DNA from: DAOUFU01 sp034429275
GTDB taxonomy: Bacteria; Chloroflexota; Anaerolineae; Aggregatilineales; Aggregatilineaceae
Direction: 5' to 3'
Length of the DNA: 13,707 bases
NCBI GenBank assembly: GCA_034429275.1
Contig: DAOUFU010000233.1
Coordinates: 1-13,707 of the forward strand
In this document: positions 6,024 through 13,562 of the stretch, piece by piece
Position numbering within the stretch: position 1 is the first letter of the stretch
How the letters are laid out: the number at the start of each line of letters is the position of its first letter
Translations under genes and position numbers: made by a program
Notes under the pieces: model-generated
What the model was told of the DNA's origin: nothing
Database searches by the model: none
What the model saw: the letters and a program-made list of their open reading frames with translations, nothing else

Positions 6024-7979
6024 ATGGCATCCACAGAGGTTCACAAACCCGCATTCAAGTTGTCGCAGTGGCTGATTGGCAAACCGCTTGAGACAAAATC
6101 ACTGCCTCACCAGGTCGTGAGTAAGCCGATTGGTCTGGCGGTATTTGCGTCCGACGCGCTGTCCTCCACTGCCTATGCCACCGAGGAAATTCTGATTATC
6201 CTGGCGCTGGCGGGTACAGGCGCGTCAACCCTGGGTTTGTCGCTCCCAATCTCGATTGCGATCGCCATTCTATTGGCGATTGTGACCATCTCGTATCGGC
6301 AGACGATTTATGCCTATCCGAATGGTGGTGGGGCCTACATCGTGGCGCGCGATAACCTGGGCGAACTTCCCGCGCAGATCGCCGGAGCCGCTTTGCTCAC
6401 CGACTATATTCTGACGGTGGCGGTGAGTATCTCAGCAGGGGTCGCGCAGATTACGTCGGGATTCCAGGAGCTGTACCCTTATCGTGTCGAGATAGCGGTG
6501 GGCGTGATCGGGCTGATGACCCTGGTTAATCTGCGGGGAGTCAAAGAAAGTGGGCGGATCTTCGCTATCCCGACCTACTTCTTCCTGGGGTCAATGTTCC
6601 TGACCCTGGGGGTTGGGGTGGTGCGGTATGCGCTGGGCGATCTGCCGACGGTTGTCGATGTTGAAGTGATGCATCAGGGTGGGCAGGCGCTGACGCTGTT
6701 TTTGGTCCTGCGCGCCTTTTCGAGCGGCTGCGCAGCGCTGACGGGCATTGAGGCGATCTCAAACGGGATCACGGCCTTCAAGGAACCGCGCAGCCATAAT
6801 GCGGCAGTGACTCTGGTCGTGATGAGCAGCCTGCTGATCACGATGTTTTTGGGCATCACGTTTGTGGCGCACCAGATTCACGCCATGCCCAGCGAAACGG
6901 AAACGATCATTTCGCAGATGGGGCGTACCATCTTCGGCGAGGATAATCCTCTCTATCTGATGATCCTGGCTGGCACGGCGCTGATTTTGTTGATGGCTGC
7001 CAACACCAGCTATGCGGATTTCCCACGCCTGGCTGCGCTGCACGCCGGTGACGGTTTCCTGCCGCGCCAGCTGACGTACCGGGGCAGCCGCCTGGTATTT
7101 TCCTGGGGCATCATGGGGCTGGCGACCTGTGCTTCCCTGTTGGTGATTGTCGCACGGGCCAGCACTACCGCCTTGATTCCGCTGTACGCTATCGGCGTGT
7201 TTCTGAGCTTCACCATCTCGCAAACGGGGATGGTCGTCCGCCTGCGCAAGATCGGGCGGCTCAAACCCGGTGAGGAAGTCCCCGGACGCGAAACCGTTAT
7301 GCGTTATGATCCTCACTGGCGGCTGAAGTCAATTGTCAGTGGGTTTGGGGCATTTTGCACCGGCGTCGTGATGATCATTTTCGCGGTGACCAAGTTCACT
7401 AGCGGGGCCTGGTTTGTCGTGCTTCTCATACCGACCTTGGTGTATATCTTCTTCCGCATCCACTATCACTACCGGGATGTGGCACGTTTGCTTAGCCTGG
7501 AAGGGGTGCCGGTGGATGTCGAAAAGCGCCCCGTCCAAACGGTGATCCTGGTGGATGATGTCCATGCCGAAACGGTGCGGCTGGTGAACTTCGCCAAGTC
7601 ACTGGATCACCCCTGGCACGCGGTGCATATTGCGGTCAATCCGGACAAAGTGCGCCTTATCCGCGAGAAGTGGAACCGGCGGATCGGGGAAGGGGAACTG
7701 GTGATCATTCCATCCCCCTACCGCCTGTTGGCAGATCCTATTCGCCAGTACATTGAGGATCTGCAAGAGAAGACTCCGGGCAGTTTCGTCCATATCATCA
7801 TGGGGCATCTGGTGATGGATACCTTCTGGGAGCAGGCCCTGCATCAGAACAGCGCAGTCATGTTTAACCTGGCCTTGAGCCGGATGGAACGTGTTGTGGT
7901 GACCAGTGTGCCCTACCAGATTCACCGCAATGGTTTGGTACATCAACGTGCTGAACTACTGGATGCTCAGGGTAAATGA
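6024..7979 (+). CDS. kimA: KimA-family potassium importer (APC superfamily)
   Basis: This 651-residue protein has about 12 hydrophobic segments over residues 35-480 and a ~160-residue cytoplasmic C-terminal domain. It closely follows B. subtilis KimA (YdaO) as I recall it: FASDALSSTAYATEE, SYRQTIYAYPNGGGAYIVA, LLTDYILTVAVSISAG, AFSSGCAALTGIEAISN and IPLYAIGVF all have direct counterparts. The positions corresponding to the K+-site residues of KimA appear kept: D44 and Y51, D127/Y128/T131, T240/E243, and Y388. KimA is a high-affinity K+/H+ symporter in the cell membrane. I chose ATG 6024, with AAGG at 6009-6012; a GTG at 5961 would add 21 polar residues. Its place downstream of kdpDE suggests it is the local K+ uptake system now that kdpFABC is gone. 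A general amino-acid permease is less likely given the motif agreement. Confidence 0.88.
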   Translation: MASTEVHKPAFKLSQWLIGKPLETKSLPHQVVSKPIGLAVFASDALSSTAYATEEILIILALAGTGASTLGLSLPISIAIAILLAIVTISYRQTIYAYPNGGGAYIVARDNLGELPAQIAGAALLTDYILTVAVSISAGVAQITSGFQELYPYRVEIAVGVIGLMTLVNLRGVKESGRIFAIPTYFFLGSMFLTLGVGVVRYALGDLPTVVDVEVMHQGGQALTLFLVLRAFSSGCAALTGIEAISNGITAFKEPRSHNAAVTLVVMSSLLITMFLGITFVAHQIHAMPSETETIISQMGRTIFGEDNPLYLMILAGTALILLMAANTSYADFPRLAALHAGDGFLPRQLTYRGSRLVFSWGIMGLATCASLLVIVARASTTALIPLYAIGVFLSFTISQTGMVVRLRKIGRLKPGEEVPGRETVMRYDPHWRLKSIVSGFGAFCTGVVMIIFAVTKFTSGAWFVVLLIPTLVYIFFRIHYHYRDVARLLSLEGVPVDVEKRPVQTVILVDDVHAETVRLVNFAKSLDHPWHAVHIAVNPDKVRLIREKWNRRIGEGELVIIPSPYRLLADPIRQYIEDLQEKTPGSFVHIIMGHLVMDTFWEQALHQNSAVMFNLALSRMERVVVTSVPYQIHRNGLVHQRAELLDAQGK

Positions 7980-8020
7980 GGCCGGGGCTGCATGGGGCTC
8001 ACCGAGCCGGAGGTCTGCGC

Positions 8021-8256
8021 TTGATCTCGATACTCGTTGAGTTGATTCGTTCAGGTGCGCTTCGGTTTGCGAAGTGAGAGATCGTATTGGTGCGCCGGCA
8101 GTTGATCATCTACGAACGCAGACAGCGGCAGCCCGTGCGATGGACCCGTGGGGAGAAACCGAGGTGTTGATAATCAATCAGGCACGTCTGCGCCGTGTCA
8201 TGCACAAGTACATCGCTTTTTTCAATTTGACGCGCCCTCATCAAGGGATCAAACAG
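8021..8256 (+). pseudogene. Integrase-core transposase reduced to its two ends
   Basis: From 8021 frame 3 reads LVELIRSGALRF, a TGA stop at 8075, then RRQLIIYERRQRQPVRWTRG. This is like the N-terminus of rve-type insertion-sequence transposases (a 'LRRQLxIxxRxxxRPxRLTRWEK'-like block), up to TGA at about 8153. Almost at once a different frame (about 8158-8256) gives EVLIINQARLRRVMHKYIA followed by FFNLTRPHQGIKQ. This is the typical C-terminal end of the integrase core ('LxHxLIxxExHLRRVLxEYVxxFNxxRPHQGI'). The whole DDE catalytic core, roughly 200 residues, is missing, and there is a stop and a frame change, so it cannot be active. It follows kimA at the boundary between the two oppositely oriented halves of the window. 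Confidence 0.7.
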
Positions 8257-8259
8257 GCC

Positions 8260-8382
8260 CAACTCCAAAAGATGCTCGACCACTTCCGGGTGCGTCTTGT
8301 GAATGGGCGGCAGGTCCTTCAGCCCCTCGATGGCGTGTGCCTGAAAGCGCCGCTTGTACTCATGGAACTGCGTCCGCGACAC
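8260..8382 (-). pseudogene. Inverted N-terminal fragment of a second transposase
   Basis: On the minus strand the stretch reads SRTQFHEYKRRFQAHAIEG, then LKDLPPIHKTHP, EVVEHLLEL. This matches the N-terminal helix-turn-helix region of a transposase family that I recall as 'GISRTQFYEYKRRFQxHGxEGLKDLPPIHKxHPQTTPPEVVExILELSLEHPxWG'. Compared with that pattern about five residues (QTTPP) are missing after HP. Similarity stops near 8260, where the plus-strand transposase remnant ends, so the two fragments abut tail to tail. Upstream of the fragment a stop codon lies close by in frame. No catalytic part remains. Confidence 0.65.
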
Positions 8383-8428
8383 CCGCGCTGGCCCCCCGGT
8401 TCCTTCTCTCTTGCCTGTTCACCAACCT

Positions 8429-8500
8429 TGAGAGACCGTACAAAAAGCCCTCACCCTTTCGGGGGATGAGGGCCAAAAAACCTTTGCAAATGGTCTCTTA
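8429..8500. repeat. 72-bp imperfect palindrome, possible miniature element or insertion-sequence relic
   Basis: TGAGAGACC (8429-8437) is matched at the other end by GGTCTCTTA (8492-8500), 8 of 9 positions complementary. The inner arms are A-rich and T-poor spacers of similar length around a strong GC hairpin (8447-8473). The whole block folds back on itself and sits next to two transposase fragments. It could be a MITE-like element or a dispersed repeat; no target-site duplication was identified. Confidence 0.4.
8442..8473 (-). terminator. Intrinsic terminator for the minus-strand operon
   Basis: Read on the minus strand, GCCCTCATCC pairs with GGGTGAGGGC (about ten pairs including one T-G), closing a 7-nt loop, and TTTTT (8446-8442) follows directly. 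On the plus strand the hairpin is followed by C and an A run, so it terminates only minus-strand transcription. It lies 194 bp past the rhamnosidase stop codon. Confidence 0.6.
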
Positions 8501-8666
8501 GCTCGACTTCGCGCGGCAAAGCTGGAATTATTCGGTATCGAGACGTGCCGGGTGGTCTGCTGCACAATCACTACCGTCAGGCTGCCTGACCTCCCACCTC
8601 ACTCTGACCCGACCAGCGCCTGGAGGCAAGATCACCTTCCTGGTTAGGGGTGGTTTCCCTCGTAGA

Positions 8667-11408
8667 TCATGGTTTGACGACAAACTCATAGGCCCCTGCC
8701 GCGACTTCGTGCACCTGGCCTTGAACGATCTCGCCATTGACAGACACGGTGCCAGCAGCCGGCAGCCTCACCGTTGCGGTTGTATTCGGCGGCACCACGA
8801 CGGAATACCTGAACTCGTCCCCCTCATACCTCCAGGATGAAACCACCTGGCCGTAGATCGTTTGCAAGGTGGCTTTGGCATATTTCAATCCGCCGCCAGG
8901 ATGTGGACTCAGGATCACGTGTTTGTAGCCAGGATGTGCCGCATCCACATTGATGCCAGCCACCGTACTATACAGCCAGGCCCCGATTGCGCCGTAGGCA
9001 TAGTGGTTAAATGAGTTCATTTCGGGGGTTTGGAAGCCATACTCTTCTGTCCAGCCGTCCCAGCGCTCCCAGATAGTGGTCGCGCCTTGAGTCACAGCAT
9101 AGAGCCAGGACGGCCAGCTTTTCTGGTTCAACAGGGCATAAGCCACATCCAGCCGCCCGTTCCGGCTGAGCACGTGGTTCAGGTAGGGTGAGCCGACAAA
9201 GCCTGTTGAAAGATGCATCCCGCGCCGCTCAATATCGGCGACAAGTTCATTTACCGCTTTAGTGCGCAGATGGTCTGGAAGCAAGTCAAAATGCAGCGCG
9301 AGCACATAAGCCGTTTGGGTAGGTGTAAACAGGTTCGTGTTAAACACCTCTGAGGTGATGTCACCGTAATCGACCGGCGGCAAATTGCCACGCGAGAGAC
9401 TGTCGGCTGCATCCGCCTCTCTGCGCATTTGCGAGGGGATGACCGAGGCAAGCGACACCCGGCTGCCGATGAGATAACGATCTGCAAATGCTTGTTTAGT
9501 GGCCTCGAAAATCTGTTGATAGCGTGAGGCATCCTGGTCTTTTTGCAGGATGCCGGCAATCTGTGCCATCAGATGGGCGTCATAGGCCAGGAAGGCCGTG
9601 CCGATCAAGTCGCGCGGTGTATCGGCATTGATCGAGAGCCAATCGCCGAACCCCGGCCATCCCTCGTATTCGGGTGCACAGCGGATATACCCCGGACTGG
9701 TCTCGGTGATGAAATCCATGAAGCGGGTCATCATCGGGTAGTTTTCAGCGAGGATTCGCCGGTCCCCATAGGCGAGGTAGATTGTCCAGGGGCAGATGAT
9801 GGCTGCATCGGCCCAGGCCGGACCGCCGTCTTCTGTATGGGCGATGGCTTTCGGTACGATGGGCGGGATACAGCCCTGTTCGTTTTGGCTGTCTACCACA
9901 TCTCTCATCCACTTGGTCATGAACCCGGCGACATCGAAGTTGAAAGCAGCGGTAGACACAAATACCTGGATATCACCCGTCCAGCCTTGCCGTTCATCGC
10001 GCTGAGGGCAATCGGTGGGCAGTTCGACAAAATTGCCTTTTTGCCCCCAGGTGATATTGTGCTGGAGCTGGTTGAGCAGCGGGTCGGAACACTCAAACTC
10101 GCCTGTAGGCGTCATCTCGGAATGAAGAACGATCCCTGTAATCGTCTCTCGATTGACTTCGCCGGGATACCCCGACAGTTCGACATAGCGGAACCCGTGA
10201 AAGGTAAACTTTGGCTCCCATACCTCGTTGCCCGTTCCTTTGAAGGTGTAGTGATCGGTCGCACGCGCCTCTCGCAGGTTGGCAGTATAAAGCGATCCGT
10301 CCACATCGAGCACTTCGGCAAACCGCAGCCTGATCGTTGTGCCTGCCGGTGCACTGCCCACGAACCGGACCCATCCCACCATGTTTTGGCCGAGGTCAAA
10401 GATGTAGCTCTTCAGGCCGAATCTGCCGTGTGTTTCGGGGTCTTTGACCGGTTTCAATTCGTTGATGCGGCGCACGGTTGGGCCATTGGTGGCGACCAGA
10501 GCCATGCCGGGATCGTCGAACAATTCCACATTGAGCCAGCGCGAATCGTCAAAACCCGCCTGGTTCCAACCGGGCATTTCGAGGCGCGCGTCATACGACT
10601 CGCCCATGAGGAAGTCATTTTCCAGCAGGGGGCCAAACGCATATTTCCATGTCGAATCGGTGATGACGGTGATCAGGGAGCCATCGTCCAGCGCGATCTC
10701 CAACTGGGCGAACAACCGGGGGCGGTCAAAGTATGTCTGGCGATGCCCCCATCCAAGATGTCCTACCGCCCAACCATCACCGAGAATCGCCCCGATTGCA
10801 TTCTCGCCTCCATGCAACAGGTGTGCCACATCATACACCTTGTATTGCAGCCGTTGGTGATAATCTGTCCAGCCGGGGGTGAAAATGTCCTCGCTGACGG
10901 GCTGACCGTTGATCGAACACTCGTAGAGTCCCACTGCCGTGACATACAGCCGGGCCGATTTGATCGCCCCGGACAGGGTGAACGTTTTACGCAGATAGGG
11001 AGCCGGGATGGTGGTATAGGCGCCGCCGAGCAGCGCAGACCCGATCCATTGTGCGGTCCATTCCTGGCGGTGCAGCAGGCCCATCTCGAACCAGGCGGGT
11101 TCACTTTGATGGGCACGGCCCGTTTCGTCCCACACGGTCACATTCCAATACACCCGCTGCCGCGATTTCAGGGATGGGCCGGCATAGACCACGTGCGCCG
11201 ATTGATCCGATTCGACATGACCGCTGTCCCACACATCCGCCTGATTTTCGCTCAGCCGGTGCGGCTGGCTGGCGACCCAAATGCGATAGGCCGTCTGCCG
11301 CGCGCCAGGGCGATCGGTATGCATCTGCCAGCTAAACCGGGGTTGAGTGACATCAATACCCAGCGGGTTTTCCCGGTATTCGCATCTGAGGTTGGTGATG
11401 ACTGTCAT
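8667..11408 (-). CDS. GH78 alpha-L-rhamnosidase
   Basis: This 913-residue enzyme of the usual GH78 length removes terminal alpha-L-rhamnose from oligosaccharides or glycosides. Beta-sandwich domains occupy about residues 1-430 (with FTPGWTDYHQRLQYKVYD, LGDGWAVG and FDLGQNMVGWVR, all typical). An (alpha/alpha)6 barrel follows at about 440-830 and a C-terminal beta domain (PHPGGGLKYAKA, VPPNTTATV) ends it. The catalytic-acid motif LPTDCPQRDERQGWTGD is intact, with the presumed acid Glu at 472. The presumed base is the Glu in TIWERWDGW (781), followed by NSFNHYAYGAIGAWLY. There is no signal peptide, so it should act in the cytoplasm. I chose ATG 11408 (protein starts MTVITNLRCEYRENPLGID, as in the family) with AAAGGA upstream; the frame extends 15 codons further but without family similarity. 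It follows the ABC transporter genes by 156 bp on the same strand. Confidence 0.93.
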   Translation of the reverse strand: MTVITNLRCEYRENPLGIDVTQPRFSWQMHTDRPGARQTAYRIWVASQPHRLSENQADVWDSGHVESDQSAHVVYAGPSLKSRQRVYWNVTVWDETGRAHQSEPAWFEMGLLHRQEWTAQWIGSALLGGAYTTIPAPYLRKTFTLSGAIKSARLYVTAVGLYECSINGQPVSEDIFTPGWTDYHQRLQYKVYDVAHLLHGGENAIGAILGDGWAVGHLGWGHRQTYFDRPRLFAQLEIALDDGSLITVITDSTWKYAFGPLLENDFLMGESYDARLEMPGWNQAGFDDSRWLNVELFDDPGMALVATNGPTVRRINELKPVKDPETHGRFGLKSYIFDLGQNMVGWVRFVGSAPAGTTIRLRFAEVLDVDGSLYTANLREARATDHYTFKGTGNEVWEPKFTFHGFRYVELSGYPGEVNRETITGIVLHSEMTPTGEFECSDPLLNQLQHNITWGQKGNFVELPTDCPQRDERQGWTGDIQVFVSTAAFNFDVAGFMTKWMRDVVDSQNEQGCIPPIVPKAIAHTEDGGPAWADAAIICPWTIYLAYGDRRILAENYPMMTRFMDFITETSPGYIRCAPEYEGWPGFGDWLSINADTPRDLIGTAFLAYDAHLMAQIAGILQKDQDASRYQQIFEATKQAFADRYLIGSRVSLASVIPSQMRREADAADSLSRGNLPPVDYGDITSEVFNTNLFTPTQTAYVLALHFDLLPDHLRTKAVNELVADIERRGMHLSTGFVGSPYLNHVLSRNGRLDVAYALLNQKSWPSWLYAVTQGATTIWERWDGWTEEYGFQTPEMNSFNHYAYGAIGAWLYSTVAGINVDAAHPGYKHVILSPHPGGGLKYAKATLQTIYGQVVSSWRYEGDEFRYSVVVPPNTTATVRLPAAGTVSVNGEIVQGQVHEVAAGAYEFVVKP

Positions 11409-11544
11409 AAGGCAGGAATCCTTTCCAAAACGGTTAATATCACAATCCATCATCTTTTGAAATGGCTGCCGCCGAATGGCTCAGCTTCTTTCGGACATTC
11501 ACTGCATTGGGCTTACATTTCGCGTCACGGCCCGCGATCTTCAG

Positions 11545-11568
11545 CCTGATTGTCAACCTGCCTGTCAA
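11545..11568 (-). repeat. Tandem 12-bp direct repeat at the end of the ABC ATPase gene
   Basis: On the minus strand TTGACAGGCAGG is followed at once by TTGACAATCAGG, 10 of 12 positions identical. The first copy includes the ATPase stop codon (TGA). Each begins with a perfect TTGACA, but no matching -10 box lies 16-18 bp further on in either case. It may be a regulator site for the rhamnosidase or a chance duplication. Confidence 0.3.
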
Positions 11569-12569
11569 CCCGACCGGGCCGCAGTTGCCGCCCCATCATA
11601 AAGAAAACACTTGACCAGGCGTCCTTCATGTTCAATGTTTTGGGGCACGTGCGTATGGCACATCTCCATCACTGCCGGGCAGCGACCCGCAAATTTGCAC
11701 CCGGTGCGCGTATATTCATCGGTTTCGACCACGGCCAGATTGATCTTTTCTTTCCACACCTCGTCGGGATTGATCTTTGGAATGGAGTGCTTCAGGTTCT
11801 GCGTATAGGGGTGGAGTGGACTGCCCAAGACCTGTTCGACGGGGCCCATTTCGACGATCCAACCGCGCAGCATCACGGCGATACTATCACCGGTATAGTA
11901 AGCCGTGGCCAGGTCGTGCGTGATATAAATCACGCTAACTTTCTGTCGATCCTTCAAATAACGAAACATATTGACGATCGACATGCGCAGCGAGGCATCG
12001 AGCATGGAGACTGGCTCATCGGCCACAATCAGCGAGGGTTTGGTGATCAGAGCACGCGCGATAGCCACTCGCTGCGCCTGCCCACCCGAAAGCTCGTTGG
12101 GATAGCGCCCTTTGATCTCGGCTAGCGTCAGCCCAACCTCTTGCAGGACAGCGTCAATGTACGCGTCTGCTTCCTTCTTGCTGGCCATCTTGTAATTGGA
12201 GAGCGTCTCATAGAGATAATGATCTACCCGCTTCAGAGGGCTGAACGCAGCAAAGGGGTCCTGGAAAACGGGCTGGACTTCCTTGTAAAACCAGGTTTTC
12301 TTTTCCTTTGTGGATAATCTCGAAACCGAGCGCCCTTTATAGTACAGGTCGCCTTTTTCGGGCTTTTCCATCCCCAAGATCATCCGAGAGAGGGTGGTTT
12401 TGCCGCTGCCGCTTTCTCCGACAATGGTGAAGATTTCAGGCTTCTGCGCGTCAATGGCGAAGTTCACCGCATCCACTGCATGAAACGCTGTGCTGGAAAA
12501 GCCATGCCGGAGATAGAAGATTTTCGTCAAATCTTCCGCCCTCAACAGTTCAGGACTCGCGTGTTGCAT
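11565..12569 (-). CDS. ABC transporter ATPase, OppF/DppF-like
   Basis: This 334-residue ATPase powers import by an Opp/Dpp-type transporter at the inner face of the membrane. It has Walker A GESGSGKT (51-58), Q-loop Gln103 in PVFQDPFAAFSP, signature LSGGQ (160-164), Walker B LIVADEP (180-186) and switch His218 in YITHDL. The C-terminal Opp/Dpp domain carries four cysteines (C291, C297, C304, C321) in the GCKFAGRCP...C...C pattern; in some relatives these bind an iron-sulphur cluster. The D-loop reads SMLDAS. The ATG at 12569 overlaps the upstream ATPase gene by 20 bp, so the two are probably translated together and form a heterodimer. The rhamnosidase gene downstream suggests that the substrate is a rhamnose-containing oligosaccharide rather than a peptide. 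Some members of this family carry sugars, and sequence alone cannot tell. Confidence 0.93.
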   Translation of the reverse strand: MQHASPELLRAEDLTKIFYLRHGFSSTAFHAVDAVNFAIDAQKPEIFTIVGESGSGKTTLSRMILGMEKPEKGDLYYKGRSVSRLSTKEKKTWFYKEVQPVFQDPFAAFSPLKRVDHYLYETLSNYKMASKKEADAYIDAVLQEVGLTLAEIKGRYPNELSGGQAQRVAIARALITKPSLIVADEPVSMLDASLRMSIVNMFRYLKDRQKVSVIYITHDLATAYYTGDSIAVMLRGWIVEMGPVEQVLGSPLHPYTQNLKHSIPKINPDEVWKEKINLAVVETDEYTRTGCKFAGRCPAVMEMCHTHVPQNIEHEGRLVKCFLYDGAATAARSG

Positions 12570-13560
12570 GGTTCAGCTCCTGTGCAATGACATGGCAGGC
12601 GGCACGATGTCCACTGTCATCGATCTGGATCAACGGGGGTGCTGTAGTACGGCATTTGTCGATGGCGTCTGGGCAGCGGGGATGGAACCGGCAGCCCTCT
12701 GGGGGATTATCAAGCGCCGGAGGGCGGCCAGGGATGCTCAGGCGTTCAGCGCGTTCGTCCAGGCTGGGCAGCGATTTGATCAAATATTGCGTATAGGGAT
12801 GGCGGGGGCGAGTCAAAATTGTGCGCGTATCCGCTTCCTCGACCACTTTGCCCGCATACAGCACAGCCACCCGGTCTGCCAGATTGGCATGAACACCCAT
12901 GTCATGGGTGATCAAGACGAGCGTGCTGGATTCGCGCTGCTGAATTTCGCGCAGAAGCTGAATCACACCTCGTTGAACCACAACATCAAGGGCCGTGGTC
13001 GGCTCATCGGCGAAAATGAGCTTGGGCCAGAGAATCGTCGCCAGGGCAATGGTCACGCGCTGGCGCATCCCGCCGGAAAGCTGGTGAGGATACGCATTCA
13101 ACACTTTTTCCGGCAGGCCCAATTCATTCAAATAGGCTTGTGTCATCTCGAAAGACTGTTTTTTGGTCACATGGCGATGGGCTGAGATGAAATCATGAAA
13201 TGTATTATGAATACGCCGCACCGGATTGAGGACATGCATCGACCCCTGCGGAATATAGGACATCTTTTTCCAGCGCAGGTCGCGCCGTTGAGCATCTGTG
13301 AGGGACCCTGCATCAATCACCTGGCCATCCAGGTAATAGGTCACCGACCCGCCGACTACAGTCAGCGGGGGTTTAAACCCTCCAAGCAGCACCTTGAGCA
13401 GGGTAGACTTCCCACAGCCGGATTCCCCCGCGATGCCGTAAATTTCGCCTTCGTTGATCTGCAGGGAAATATCATCGATAGCTTTTACAGTTCGTTCGAC
13501 GCCATAAGCCCGTGTGATGTAATAGGCTTTGAGGTTTTTGGTTTCGACGATGGGAGGCAT
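12550..13560 (-). CDS. ABC transporter ATPase, OppD/DppD-like
   Basis: This 336-residue partner ATPase has Walker A GESGCGKS (45-52), Q-loop Gln105 in SYIPQGSMHVLNP, signature LSGGM (161-165), Walker B LIFADEP (181-187), D-loop TALDVVVQ and switch His219 in LITHDMG. The C-terminal domain again has four cysteines (C290, C296, C303, C322) in GCRFHPRCP...C...C. The Q-loop PQGSMHVLNP form, lacking the usual 'DP', is common in the D-type subunit. The start is ATG 13560, preceded by a strong AAGGAG (13566-13571) at 5-nt spacing that lies within the last codons of the permease gene; the permease stop is only 2 bp away. It forms an operon with the permease upstream and the F-type ATPase downstream. 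Confidence 0.93.
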   Translation of the reverse strand: MPPIVETKNLKAYYITRAYGVERTVKAIDDISLQINEGEIYGIAGESGCGKSTLLKVLLGGFKPPLTVVGGSVTYYLDGQVIDAGSLTDAQRRDLRWKKMSYIPQGSMHVLNPVRRIHNTFHDFISAHRHVTKKQSFEMTQAYLNELGLPEKVLNAYPHQLSGGMRQRVTIALATILWPKLIFADEPTTALDVVVQRGVIQLLREIQQRESSTLVLITHDMGVHANLADRVAVLYAGKVVEEADTRTILTRPRHPYTQYLIKSLPSLDERAERLSIPGRPPALDNPPEGCRFHPRCPDAIDKCRTTAPPLIQIDDSGHRAACHVIAQELNHATRES

Positions 13561-13562
13561 GA

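Noticed and set aside
7996..8009. GGCTC-ACC-GAGCC hairpin after kimA as a terminator
   Set aside because: The stem has five pairs with a tight loop, and no T run follows.
8528..8737. 69-codon minus-strand frame overlapping the rhamnosidase end and the gap 8501-8666
   Set aside because: The stretch GKPPLTRKVILPPGAGRVRV looks protein-like, but no family is recognised, there is no ribosome-binding site, and it overlaps the rhamnosidase 3' end. The gap is left unassigned.
9543..11549. 668-codon open frame on the plus strand across the rhamnosidase
   Set aside because: The opposite strand carries an intact GH78 gene. The plus-strand translation has no domain signal and is a codon-bias shadow.
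11550..12125. Plus-strand open frame across the ABC ATPase gene
   Set aside because: It is antisense to an ATPase with every motif intact, and no family is recognisable.
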